Part shown: in pieces, positions 34,333 to 47,415 of the stretch | Numbering within the stretch: position 1 is the first letter of the stretch | How the letters are laid out: each line of letters opens with the position of its first letter | Source of the DNA: Rugamonas fusca | GTDB taxonomy: Bacteria > Pseudomonadota > Gammaproteobacteria > Burkholderiales > Burkholderiaceae_D | Assembly: GCF_014042365.1 (NCBI RefSeq) | Contig: NZ_JACEZS010000011.1 | Location: forward strand, 1 to 64,000 | Reading direction: 5' to 3' | Length of the DNA: 64,000 nt | Translations under genes and position numbers: made by a program | Notes under the pieces: model-generated | What the model saw: only the letters and a program-made list of their open reading frames with translations | What the model was told of the DNA's origin: nothing | The model's database searches: none

Positions 34333-36057
34333 TCAATCGGCGCGGCGGTACAGGCGGAAGCGTTCCTCGCGGTCGGCCGGGCGCCGGCCTTCCCACAGCA
34401 ATTGCCATTGCCGGCCCCGGTGCTGGGGCAGGATTTCCTTGTCGTCGCGCACGCGGATACTGTCTTGCAGCAACAACACCTGGCAGCGGCCGCCGGCCAT
34501 GCCCGTGAACGGTAAATGGGCGTAGTAGGCGAACGAGGCGCGCTGGGCCGGGCCCACATTGGTTTCGATGCAATCGACGCCGGGCGGCAGCTTGTCGGCG
34601 ATCTGGTGTGCCACGCTGGCGTAGCTCTTGCTGTAGTTCATGTCGGGCAGGAACAATGTCATCAGCAGGATCCAGATCAGGATCAGGCCGCCGGACGACA
34701 GCACCACGGCCCGCCACAGCACGGCCGGCTGGCGCGAGATCCGCCAGTGCACCAGGGCGATCCAGCCGCAGCTGGCGGCGGCCGCCACCAGGAAGGCGGC
34801 CAGGCCCAGTTCGGGCTTGAAGCCGGGCACCAGCTTGAGCGCGTTCTTGGCGGCCTGGGCCGGCCAGCCCGTCAGCTTGGCGCACCAGAAGATCCAGATG
34901 ATGGCCGCGCCCAAGGTCAGCACCATCACGGAGAACCAGTCGATGGCGTTGATGGCGCCCCGTTTCATGGTCAGCAGGCCGAAGGCGGCCATGATGGACA
35001 GGGCCGGCAGCAGCACCAGCAGCTGGCCTTGCTCGGGATTGGGGTGGAACAGGGCCAGCAGCGCGCCCATGGAGACGAAGGTGACGGGCACCACGATGTG
35101 CAGCACGTGGCGCTGGCGGCGCCAGGCGTACACGGCCCAGCCGGCGAACGGCCAGGCCGGCCAGAAGAACCACAGGCCGACCCGGAAGAAGAATTTCAGC
35201 GAGTGCACGGTGGGCAGGGTCAGCTGGAGTAGGTTCCACGCCATCCAGCCCGGCACGGGACTGGCGCCGTACGGTTGCAGCCACTGGGCCGGCAGCACCC
35301 AGGCGGCGCTGATGGCGCCGGCCACGAGCACGGCCAGCAGCAGGTCGCGCAGGCTGCGCCCGGCCGGCAGCTCCAGGAAACGGGTGCACAGGAACAGGGC
35401 CAGCGTGAGGAAGGCCGGCGTCATCCAGCCGCGGTTCAGTGTGAGCAAGCCCAGCGCCAGGCCCGTCATGGCCGCGTTGCGCAGCGACGGCGTTTCCATG
35501 TAGCGCACGGCGCGGTACAGCAGCAGCGCCACCAGCGATACTTGCAGCGCTTCGGACGTGGTTTCGTGGCTGTGCAGCAACAATCCCAGGCAGCCCAGGT
35601 AGATCAGCATGGCCGCGTCGGCCAGGGTGCGGCCGAAATCCCTGGGCTCGGGCTGGCCGCCGAAGGCCAGCCGCAGCGGCTGGGCGTCCTGGCGGCGGCC
35701 CAGGCTGAAGGTGGCGTACCACAGCGAACCGACGCCCAGTAGGAACACGGCCACGGTGGCCACGCGCGCGCCCAGCACGTCACCGAGCAGCCAGCCCGTC
35801 AGCTTGATGCCGATGGCGCCCAGCCAGAACGCCAGCGGTCCCTCGTCGGGCATGGACAGGCCGGCGATATTGGGCCACAGCCAGTCTTGCCAGCTGCCGT
35901 GGGCCATGGTCCACATCACGCCGAAGCTGGCCGCGTCATCGTTCTTCCACGGTTCGCGGCCGATCAGGCCGGGCAGGATGTACAGCAAGCCCAGCGCGAA
36001 CAGGGCCCAGCGTGGCAACGCGAGGGTGGCGGCGGCGGGAAGGCGGACTGGCTTCAT
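34333..36057 (-). CDS. ArnT/PMT-like membrane glycosyltransferase
   Basis: Integral membrane protein of 574 residues with about 11-12 helices, of the GT39/GT83 type that uses polyprenyl-phosphate sugars. The characteristic acidic first loop is GREPWKNDDAASFGVMW, and PDEGPLAFWLGAIGIKL follows. The C-terminal periplasmic part is soluble (VDCIETNVGPAQRASFAYYA). It is likely to modify lipid A or another envelope glycan, or a protein; the acceptor is not predictable. I start at MKPVRLPAA, as the preceding codons have no signal or ribosome site. Confidence 0.85.
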   Translation of the reverse strand: MKPVRLPAAATLALPRWALFALGLLYILPGLIGREPWKNDDAASFGVMWTMAHGSWQDWLWPNIAGLSMPDEGPLAFWLGAIGIKLTGWLLGDVLGARVATVAVFLLGVGSLWYATFSLGRRQDAQPLRLAFGGQPEPRDFGRTLADAAMLIYLGCLGLLLHSHETTSEALQVSLVALLLYRAVRYMETPSLRNAAMTGLALGLLTLNRGWMTPAFLTLALFLCTRFLELPAGRSLRDLLLAVLVAGAISAAWVLPAQWLQPYGASPVPGWMAWNLLQLTLPTVHSLKFFFRVGLWFFWPAWPFAGWAVYAWRRQRHVLHIVVPVTFVSMGALLALFHPNPEQGQLLVLLPALSIMAAFGLLTMKRGAINAIDWFSVMVLTLGAAIIWIFWCAKLTGWPAQAAKNALKLVPGFKPELGLAAFLVAAAASCGWIALVHWRISRQPAVLWRAVVLSSGGLILIWILLMTLFLPDMNYSKSYASVAHQIADKLPPGVDCIETNVGPAQRASFAYYAHLPFTGMAGGRCQVLLLQDSIRVRDDKEILPQHRGRQWQLLWEGRRPADREERFRLYRRAD

Positions 36058-36131
36058 CAGAGACGGTGCGAAATAAAAGGTAGACGGGAGTATGCAGGAA
36101 AACCGGGCAGGCGACGGGGCGGAAAACAAAA

Positions 36132-36153
36132 AAAGGCAGCCGTAGCTGCCTTT
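36132..36153 (-). terminator. Terminator of rpmE2
   Basis: AAAGGCAGC, a 4-nt loop and GCTGCCTTT, followed on the minus strand by TTTTG. A 9-bp perfect stem placed 19 bp after the L31 stop. Confidence 0.85.
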
Positions 36154-36171
36154 CTTGTGGTCGCGGCGGAA

Positions 36172-36441
36172 TTAACCGGCGGCGACGGACGTTTTGGAAC
36201 CGACGGAACCGAACTTCTGACGGAATTTCTCGACGCGGCCAGCGGTGTCGACGATCTTGTGCTTGCCGGTGTAGAACGGGTGCGATTCAGCCGACACCTC
36301 GATCTTGACCAGAGGGTATTCTTTACCTTCGTGGGTGATCGTTTCGCGGGTCTGGATGGTCGAACGGGTGACGAACTTGAAGTCGCACGACAGGTCGTGG
36401 AACACAACTTCGCGGTAATCTGGATGGATATCAGCTTTCAT
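36172..36441 (-). CDS. rpmE2: 50S ribosomal protein L31, type B
   Basis: An 89-residue ribosomal protein. The opening [20 protein letters not shown] and the segment [24 protein letters not shown] region mark type B L31. The zinc-binding CxxC of type A is absent, so it is the zinc-independent form. It has its own terminator and lies 182 bp downstream of rho on the same strand. Confidence 0.97.
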   Translation of the reverse strand: MKADIHPDYREVVFHDLSCDFKFVTRSTIQTRETITHEGKEYPLVKIEVSAESHPFYTGKHKIVDTAGRVEKFRQKFGSVGSKTSVAAG

Positions 36442-36588
36442 TTATCGCCTCGGTATGGGTAGGTAGCCAAACAGCACTTCGTCGGTCCGCCTGCTTCTTG
36501 ACCCGATTGCCGCTCACTTGCCAGTGGTTGAATTAATGCAACCGAAGATTATACAGTCCTTCGATCGGCGCGGCAAGCGGGCAAAAAA

Positions 36589-36611
36589 ATGGGAGGCGCG
36601 CGGCCTCCCAT
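36589..36611 (-). terminator. Terminator of rho
   Basis: ATGGGAGGC, a 5-nt loop and GCCTCCCAT, followed on the minus strand by TTTTTT. A 9-bp perfect stem directly after the rho stop codon. Confidence 0.88.
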
Positions 36612-36623
36612 GGTCAGGCGGTG

Positions 36624-37886
36624 TTAACCACCCCTTCTCATCATGTCGAAGAATTCGGCGTTGGTCTTGGTCGCCTTCATCTTGTCGAGGATGAACTCCA
36701 TCGCTTCGATCTCGTCCATCGAGTACAGCAGCTTGCGCAGGATCCAGATCTTTTGCAGCTGGTCCGGCTTGATCAGCAATTCCTCGCGGCGGGTGCCGGA
36801 CTTGTTCAGGTTGATGGCCGGGTACACGCGTTTTTCCGCCAGGCGGCGCTCCAGGTGCACTTCCATGTTGCCGGTGCCCTTGAATTCCTCGTAGATCACG
36901 TCATCCATGCGCGAACCGGTCTCGATCAGGGCGGTGGCGATGATGGTCAGCGAGCCGCCTTCCTCGATGTTGCGAGCCGCGCCGAAGAAGCGCTTGGGGC
37001 GCTGCAGGGCGTTGGCGTCCACACCGCCGGTCAGCACCTTGCCCGAGGCCGGGATCACGGTGTTGTAGGCGCGCGCCAGGCGGGTGATCGAGTCCAGCAG
37101 GATCACCACGTCCTTCTTCATTTCCACCAGGCGCTTGGCTTTTTCCAGCACCATCTCGGCCACCTGCACGTGGCGCGTGGCCGGTTCGTCGAAGGTGGAG
37201 GCCACCACTTCGCCGCGCACCGAACGCTGCATCTCCGTCACTTCCTCGGGACGTTCGTCGATCAGCAGCACGATCAGGGTCACGTCCGGATGGTTGGCCG
37301 TGATGGCGTGCGCGATGTGCTGCAGCATGACGGACTTGCCGGATTTGGGCGAGGCCACCAGCAGGCCGCGCTGGCCCTTGCCGATCGGCGAGATCAGGTC
37401 GACGATACGGCCCGTGATGTTTTCCTGGCCGTTCATTTCCCGTTCCAGGCGCAGCGGCTCGTTCGGGTGCAGCGGCGTCAGGTTCTCGAACAATATGCGG
37501 TGTTTCGACGCTTCCGGCGATTCGCCGTTCACCTTGTCTACCTTGACCAGCGCGAAATAGCGTTCGCCATCCTTGGGCGTGCGCACTTCGCCTTCGATCG
37601 AATCGCCCGTGTGCAGATTGAAACGGCGGATCTGCGACGGGGAAATATAGATATCGTCGGTCGAGGCCATGTAGCTGGCGTCGGGCGAGCGCAGGAAGCC
37701 GAAGCCGTCGGGCAGCACTTCCAGCGCGCCGTCGCCGAAGATCTGTTCGCCGGACTTGGCGCGCTTTTTCAGGATCGCGAACATCAGTTCCTGTTTGCGC
37801 AGCCGGGCCGCGTTGTCGATATCCAGGCCGATCGCCATCTCCAGCAGCGCCGAGACGTGTAAGGCCTTCAATTCAGATAGATGCAT
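36624..37886 (-). CDS. rho: Transcription termination factor Rho
   Basis: Hexameric RNA helicase of 420 residues. N-terminal helix bundle ([20 protein letters not shown]), cold-shock RNA-binding domain ([15 protein letters not shown] [19 protein letters not shown]), Walker A in [11 protein letters not shown], Walker [16 protein letters not shown], and Q-loop region [15 protein letters not shown]. Full length, no insertions. trxA lies 141 bp upstream on the same strand; the trxA-rho order is conserved in proteobacteria. Confidence 0.99.
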   Translation of the reverse strand: MHLSELKALHVSALLEMAIGLDIDNAARLRKQELMFAILKKRAKSGEQIFGDGALEVLPDGFGFLRSPDASYMASTDDIYISPSQIRRFNLHTGDSIEGEVRTPKDGERYFALVKVDKVNGESPEASKHRILFENLTPLHPNEPLRLEREMNGQENITGRIVDLISPIGKGQRGLLVASPKSGKSVMLQHIAHAITANHPDVTLIVLLIDERPEEVTEMQRSVRGEVVASTFDEPATRHVQVAEMVLEKAKRLVEMKKDVVILLDSITRLARAYNTVIPASGKVLTGGVDANALQRPKRFFGAARNIEEGGSLTIIATALIETGSRMDDVIYEEFKGTGNMEVHLERRLAEKRVYPAINLNKSGTRREELLIKPDQLQKIWILRKLLYSMDEIEAMEFILDKMKATKTNAEFFDMMRRGG

Positions 37887-38027
37887 ATGTGTTGAGTGTC
37901 CCGTGACGGGAAAGTAAAGGGTGGGGGAGGGAAGTGCGTGGGGTTGATCACATGGACGCCGCCATCGGGCGTCCTGCCAGTCGCGGCGGCGTCGCGAACG
38001 CGGCGCCGCCGGTGGGCTGCATGATAC

Positions 38028-38354
38028 TTAGATATTGCTGTCGATGAAAGAGGTCAGTTGGCCTTTTGCCATGGCGCCCACTTTCTGGGCCGCCGCCACG
38101 CCGTTCTTGAACAGGATCAGGGTGGGAATGCCGCGGATGCCGAACTTGGCCGGCACGGCCTGGTTGGCGTCCACGTCCATCTTGGCGATCACGATCTTGC
38201 CGTCATATTCCTTGGCCACTTCTTCCAGGATGGGGGCGATGCTCTTGCAAGGACCGCACCATTCAGCCCAGAAGTCGACCAGCACGGGGCGGTCCGATTT
38301 CAGTACGTCGGTGTCGAAGGAGGCATCGCTGATGTGTTTGATATTTTCGCTCAT
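38028..38354 (-). CDS. trxA: Thioredoxin
   Basis: A 108-residue thioredoxin with the active site W32-C-G-P-C36 in [10 protein letters not shown], the cis-Pro in [13 protein letters not shown], and standard length. It reduces cytoplasmic disulfides and feeds ribonucleotide reductase and other enzymes. It lies upstream of rho on the same strand. Confidence 0.98.
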   Translation of the reverse strand: MSENIKHISDASFDTDVLKSDRPVLVDFWAEWCGPCKSIAPILEEVAKEYDGKIVIAKMDVDANQAVPAKFGIRGIPTLILFKNGVAAAQKVGAMAKGQLTSFIDSNI

Positions 38355-38575
38355 GTTTTCCTCAGTCAGAGGGTCAAAGTGGGATTAGTGGTCGCCTATG
38401 GCTCAGCCTTTCCTGGCCATCGACGCGCTGGAACGACAAGGAGCACGTGGTGGCGGTCTGCTGGAATTCAATCTGCGGAAGGGGTGGCAAGAAAGGTCGG
38501 CAGGCGGGGATGGCTGAAATAATAACCCATTTTTCAGGAAAGGGGGCGGATTGCCGCAAATGTTTGAATGACCCG

Positions 38576-38989
38576 TCAGGCCAGCCGGACCAGGGCCGTG
38601 CGCAGCGCGTCCAGCCGCAGCGGTTTGGCCAGCGCGCCCAGCAAATGCAACTGGTGGAAGCGGGCCAGCGCGCTGGCCGCGTGCAGCACGGCTTCCTGCT
38701 GCCCGGACAGCAGGATCAGGCCGCCGCCGTAGCGGCGCGCGGCCAGCGCCTCGAGCAGCTGGAAGCCATCCTGGCCCGGCATGCACAGGTCGGCCACCAC
38801 CACGGCCGGGCGCGGCTGGGCGCCGTCCAGCGCGGCCGCGCCAGCGGCGCCGTCGCCGGCCTGCAACACGGTGGCCACGCCCAGCTCACCGAGCATGTCG
38901 GCCAGCATGGCGCGCTGGAAGGCGTCGTCGTCCACCACCAGCACGCAGGGCGCGCTGGCGATGATGGCCGGGTGCGGGGCGGCGTTCAT
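38576..38989 (-). CDS. Single-domain response regulator 1
   Basis: A 137-residue receiver-only protein. The acidic pair is in CVLVVDDDAFQRAML, the phospho-Asp in VVVADLCMPGQDGF, the Ser/Thr in LILLSGQQ, and the Lys in LGALAKPLRLDAL. No output domain. Its start overlaps the stop of receiver 2 (ATGA), so it is the last gene of the hybrid-kinase operon. It probably acts as a phosphate shuttle or a protein-interaction output. Confidence 0.85.
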   Translation of the reverse strand: MNAAPHPAIIASAPCVLVVDDDAFQRAMLADMLGELGVATVLQAGDGAAGAAALDGAQPRPAVVVADLCMPGQDGFQLLEALAARRYGGGLILLSGQQEAVLHAASALARFHQLHLLGALAKPLRLDALRTALVRLA

Positions 38990-39456
38990 GGCGCCACGCC
39001 CGATGGCGCGCCGGCCCCGGCACGCCGTGGCCGGGCCGCCGCCTGCGCCAGCAAGCCGGCCAGCCGCTCGCGCGCCAGCGGCTTGGCGCAGGCGCCCAGC
39101 AAGGCCAGGCCGTGGGCCTGCGCCAGGCGCTCGGCCGCCTGCAGCACGCCCACGTCCAGCCCGGACAGCAGCACCACGGCGCCGTCGTAACCCTGTTCGG
39201 CCAGCAGCCGCAGCAGTTCGATGCCGTCCAGCTCCGGCAAACCCAGGTCGCAGATCAGCAGGTCGGGGCCATCGGCACGCAACAGCTCCAGCGCCCGCAG
39301 GCTGCGCGTTTCGCAGCGCACGGCGTGCGGGCCGAGGCCGGCCACCATGTCGGCCAGCAGCTCCAGCGTGAACAGGTCGTCGTCCAGCAGCAGCACTTGC
39401 AGTGCGCGCGGCGCGGCGCCGGGCGTCGTCGTGGGAGTGGGGGCGGGCCGGTGCAT
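38986..39456 (-). CDS. Single-domain response regulator 2
   Basis: A 156-residue receiver-only protein beginning MHRPAPTPTTTPGAAPRALQ, then VLLLDDDLFTLELLADMV. The phospho-Asp is in LLICDLGLPELDGI and the Lys in LLGACAKPLARERL. It is clearly similar to receiver 1 (same C-terminal pattern LLGA.AKPL), so the pair arose by duplication. It starts 2 bp after the hybrid kinase stop and overlaps receiver 1 by 4 nt. Confidence 0.85.
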   Translation of the reverse strand: MHRPAPTPTTTPGAAPRALQVLLLDDDLFTLELLADMVAGLGPHAVRCETRSLRALELLRADGPDLLICDLGLPELDGIELLRLLAEQGYDGAVVLLSGLDVGVLQAAERLAQAHGLALLGACAKPLARERLAGLLAQAAARPRRAGAGAPSGVAP

Positions 39457-39458
39457 GC

Positions 39459-44123
<4,665 letters not shown>

Positions 44124-44394
44124 GCGGCAAGCGGGCGCGCGCCGGCGCCGGCTTTTATTCCGGTCAACTATAGCATCGAAATTTTGCCCGTAGTGTTAAC
44201 TTTTGCGATACGGAACTGCCGCGCCCGCGCAGTGTGTGTTGGCGCAAATTCGCCCGCCGTTACGGGCGTTCTGGTGACAAATGGTGAGAATGTGTGGACG
44301 AAAAAGTGCTAAGTGGGATGAGGCTGGATGGCCCGGCGGCGGGCCGGGCTGCGATGAAAGAATATTTCATTTCACAGCCCTGGATGAAATTAAA

Positions 44395-45114
44395 TTACGA
44401 GAAGCTGCCGGCGAACTGGTAGCGATGGCCCGGATGCCACATGGTGGCCAGCGAGGCCACCCTGCCGGCCGAATGGGTTTGCCGTTTCAGCACCAGGCAG
44501 GGCTGGCGCGTGTCGATGGCCAGCATCTCGGCGATCTCGCGCGGCGGCGCCAGCGCCTCGATGCTGTAGGTGGCCCCTTGCAGGGGCGCGGCCGCCATCA
44601 GGTATTCGTTGGGGGTGAGGTGGCTGAAATCCTGTTCCATGTAGTCCGGCGCGCACAGCGGGTTGACCCAGCGGTCCTCGACCTGGATCGGCACCCCGTT
44701 CTCGAAGTGGACGATGACGGAGTGGAACAGCTGGTGGCCGGGCGGCAGGTCGAACTGCTTGGCCAGCAGCTCGCCGGCCTTGCCCCGTTCCAGCAGGCGC
44801 AGGTTGGAACGGTGCACGTGGCCACGCGCCCGCACCTCGTCGGCGATGCTCTTGATCTCCAGCAGCGTGGCCTGGTACTTTTGCTGCGCCACGTAGGTGC
44901 CGGCGCCCTGGCGGCGGGTGAGCACCTGTTCGGCCGTCAGTTCGCGCACGGCGCGGTTGACGGTCATGCGCGAGACGCCGAACTGGCGCGTGAGCGCCTG
45001 CTCGGACGGGATCACGTCGCCTTCCTTCCATGTGCCGGCGGCGATCTGGGCCAGCAGGTAATCCTTGATGCGCTGGAAAATCGGGGTGTTTTCTTGCGGG
45101 GCTGACTGGTCCAA
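44395..45114 (-). CDS. hutC: HutC, histidine-utilisation repressor (GntR/HutC family)
   Basis: A 239-residue repressor. The winged helix (about 8-75) includes VIPSEQALTRQFGVSRMTVN and RAVRELTAEQVLTRRQGAGT. The UTRA ligand domain follows, which binds urocanate in HutC. I favour a TTG start (LDQSAPQENTPIFQRIKDYL) because GGAG lies 10 nt upstream and HutC proteins usually begin MDQ.AP..Y.RIK; ATG 45159 is an alternative. The gene is 6 kb away from hutUHGFDI, separated by ada, msbA and a porin. The operator at 51411 is its probable target. Confidence 0.9.
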   Translation of the reverse strand: MDQSAPQENTPIFQRIKDYLLAQIAAGTWKEGDVIPSEQALTRQFGVSRMTVNRAVRELTAEQVLTRRQGAGTYVAQQKYQATLLEIKSIADEVRARGHVHRSNLRLLERGKAGELLAKQFDLPPGHQLFHSVIVHFENGVPIQVEDRWVNPLCAPDYMEQDFSHLTPNEYLMAAAPLQGATYSIEALAPPREIAEMLAIDTRQPCLVLKRQTHSAGRVASLATMWHPGHRYQFAGSFS

Positions 45115-45289
45115 ACGGCTTCTCCGTAGGCCGGCCTGGAGTGGACGGCTCGCCGTCATTTTAGCATTGGCGCGGGCGCGGCCGTAAGTGGGGCGGCCGG
45201 CGCCGCGATTCAAAAGCAAGCGCCGGAGTGCGGGGCTGCATGGCGGCGCCTAACATGGCATCATCCATCCTTAACCAACGGAGCGGGCC

Positions 45290-46390
45290 ATGAGCCAGAC
45301 CCCTTACGCCAGCGACGAACAGCGCTGGGCCGCAGTACAACAGCGCGACGCCAACGCCGACGGCGTGTTCTATTATTCCGTGCGCAGCACGGGCGTGTAC
45401 TGCCGCCCGTCGTGCGGCGCGCGGCCAGCCTTGCGCCGCAACGTGGCCTTCCACGACAGCCGCGAGGCGGCCGAGCAGGCCGGCTTCCGGCCCTGCCTGC
45501 GCTGCAAGCCGGACCAGCCGCCGCTGGCCGAGCGCCAGCGCGCCATGGTGGCCCAGGCCTGCCGGTTGATCGCGGCGGCCGAGTCGGAGCTTGACCTTGA
45601 CACCTTGGCCGCCGCCGTCGGTGTCAGCCGCTTCCACTTCCACCGCCTGTTCAAGGCCCACACGGGCATCACGCCCAAGGCGTATGCGGCGGCCGAACGG
45701 GCGCGCCGGTTGCAGGACGGGCTGGCTGCCGCGCCATCCGTGACGGAGGCGATCTACGCGGCCGGCTTCAATTCCAGCGGCCGTTTCTACGCCCAGTCGC
45801 CGGCCGTGCTGGGCATGACCCCGCGCGCGTTCCGGGCCGGCGGCAGCGGGGCCGAGATCCGCTTCGCCATCGGCGCCTGTTCGCTGGGCGCGATCCTGGT
45901 GGCCAGCACGGCGCGCGGTATCTGCGCCATCCTGATGGGCGACGATCCCGATGCGCTGGCGCGCGACCTGCAGGATCGCTTTCCGCAGGCCGAGCTGCGC
46001 GGCGCCGAACCCGATTACGAGCAAGTGGTGGCGCGCGTGGTGGCGCTGGTGGAGGCGCCTGGCATCGGCCTGGACTTGCCGCTGGACGTGCGCGGCACGG
46101 CGTTCCAGCAGCGCGTGTGGCAGGCGCTGCGCGCCATCCCGGCCGGCAGCACTGTCAGCTACACGGAACTGGCCGAAAGGGTGGGCTTGCCGAATGGCGC
46201 GCGCGCCGTGGCCGGGGCGTGTGCGGCCAACGCGCTGGCCGTGGCCGTGCCGTGCCACCGCGTGGTGCGCAACGATGGCGCATTGTCCGGCTACCGCTGG
46301 GGCGTGGAACGCAAGGCGGCCTTGCTCGAGCGCGAAGGCGTGCAGCGCGGCGTGATGGAGCACGAGGAGGCGCTCAGTGAAGAACGGTGA
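45290..46390 (+). CDS. ada: Ada, methylation-response activator and DNA methyltransferase
   Basis: A 366-residue protein with three parts. The N-terminal zinc domain has Cys38, Cys42, Cys69 and Cys72, at exactly the E. coli Ada positions; Cys38 accepts methyl groups from phosphotriesters. The AraC-type helix-turn-helix follows (about 85-180; LAAAVGVSRFHFHRLFKAHT). The C-terminal O6-methylguanine methyltransferase has active Cys322 in AVAVPCHRVVRNDGAL. It overlaps the following oxygenase gene by 14 nt, so the two are one operon. Confidence 0.97.
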   Translation: MSQTPYASDEQRWAAVQQRDANADGVFYYSVRSTGVYCRPSCGARPALRRNVAFHDSREAAEQAGFRPCLRCKPDQPPLAERQRAMVAQACRLIAAAESELDLDTLAAAVGVSRFHFHRLFKAHTGITPKAYAAAERARRLQDGLAAAPSVTEAIYAAGFNSSGRFYAQSPAVLGMTPRAFRAGGSGAEIRFAIGACSLGAILVASTARGICAILMGDDPDALARDLQDRFPQAELRGAEPDYEQVVARVVALVEAPGIGLDLPLDVRGTAFQQRVWQALRAIPAGSTVSYTELAERVGLPNGARAVAGACAANALAVAVPCHRVVRNDGALSGYRWGVERKAALLEREGVQRGVMEHEEALSEER

Positions 46391-47342
46391 ACTCGATTTC
46401 GGCGCCGGCCTGCCGCCGCGCCAGCCGCGCAAGACGGCACCGGGACAGGCAGCGGTGCCGGCCGGCGCCACTAGCGCTCGCGGCGCGAGCAGTGCGACCA
46501 GTGCGACCAACGCGATCGATGCGGCCAGCGTGACTGGCGCGGCCAACGCGGGTAATGTGGGTAGCGCGGCGGATGCTGTCGCTGCCGAACAGGCAGCCCG
46601 CCAGGCCGCCGCGCGGCGCGCCATTGGCGCGGCCGTCGGCATCGCCACCCACGTGGCGGGGCTGGACTGGCAAGCCATCGGCGAGGAACTGGACATGAAC
46701 GGGTACGCCATCGTGCCGGGCATGCTGACGGCCGACGAATGCGCGGCCATGGCGGCCCAGTACGAGCAGGGCCAGTTGTTCCGCGGCCGCATCGTGATGG
46801 CGCAGCATGGCTTTGGCAGTGGCGAGTATCAGTACTTCCGCTATCCGCTGCCGTCCACGGTGGCGGCGCTGCGCCAGGCCCTGTATGGGCCGCTGGCGGC
46901 CATCGCCAACCGCTGGCATGGCCTGCTGGGCATGGACACGCGCTTCCCGGCCGAGCATGCGCAATTCCTGGCGCGCTGCCACGCGGCCGGCCAGCAGCGG
47001 CCCACGCCGCTGTTGCTGCGCTACCGTCCCGGCGACTACAACTGCCTGCACCAGGACTTATACGGCGAGCACGTGTTCCCGCTGCAGGCGGCCGTGCTGC
47101 TGTCGCAGCCGGGTGCGGATTTCGAGGGTGGGGAGTTCGTGCTGACGGAGCAGCGTCCGCGCCAGCAGTCGCGGGTGGAAGTGGTGCCGCTGACGCGCGG
47201 CGACATGGTGATCTTCCCCGTGGCCGAGCGCCCGGTCCAGGGCGCGCGCGGCGTGTACCGGGCCGGCATGCGGCATGGCGTGAGCCGGCTCAGGTCAGGC
47301 TTGCGCCATACGCTGGGGGTGATTTTTCACGACGCCACCTGA
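46377..47342 (+). CDS. 2OG-Fe(II) oxygenase (PF09859-like), linked to Ada
   Basis: A 321-residue oxygenase. The iron ligands are visible as HxD in CLHQDLYGEHVFPLQ and a distal His in MRHGVSRLRSGLRHTLG, with a 2OG-binding Arg in the same region. It is not AlkB but the separate family often found behind ada; it probably repairs or protects against alkylation damage (inference from context). The N-terminal 80 residues contain an Ala/Ser/Thr/Asn-rich low-complexity stretch (SSATSATNAIDAASVTGAAN) before the conserved part begins at about 85. Confidence 0.87.
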   Translation: MKNGELDFGAGLPPRQPRKTAPGQAAVPAGATSARGASSATSATNAIDAASVTGAANAGNVGSAADAVAAEQAARQAAARRAIGAAVGIATHVAGLDWQAIGEELDMNGYAIVPGMLTADECAAMAAQYEQGQLFRGRIVMAQHGFGSGEYQYFRYPLPSTVAALRQALYGPLAAIANRWHGLLGMDTRFPAEHAQFLARCHAAGQQRPTPLLLRYRPGDYNCLHQDLYGEHVFPLQAAVLLSQPGADFEGGEFVLTEQRPRQQSRVEVVPLTRGDMVIFPVAERPVQGARGVYRAGMRHGVSRLRSGLRHTLGVIFHDAT

Positions 47343-47351
47343 GAAGTAGTG

Positions 47352-47412
47352 AAGCGGGGTCAAGTCCGGCATCGCGCCACAATTTGGCAGGTTGCCGGAC
47401 CTGACCCCGCTT
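47352..47412. repeat. REP-like palindrome
   Basis: AAGCGGGGTCAAGTCCGGC and GCCGGACCTGACCCCGCTT form a 19-bp inverted repeat with one mismatch and a 23-nt centre. It lies between the convergent oxygenase and msbA genes, 3 bp after the msbA stop, and could serve as a bidirectional terminator. The GGGGTCAxGTCC core is of the kind mobilised by REP-associated transposases. Confidence 0.75.
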
Positions 47413-47415
47413 TTA

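Noticed and set aside
37950..38010. GACGCCGCC...GGCGGCGTC inverted repeat between trxA and rho
   Set aside because: Long loop, no T-run, and simple GCC repeats make it likely to be chance.
44330..44352. GC-rich hairpin GCCCGGC...GCCGGGC after hutC
   Set aside because: No T-run on either strand; could be chance in high-GC DNA, so I do not call a terminator.
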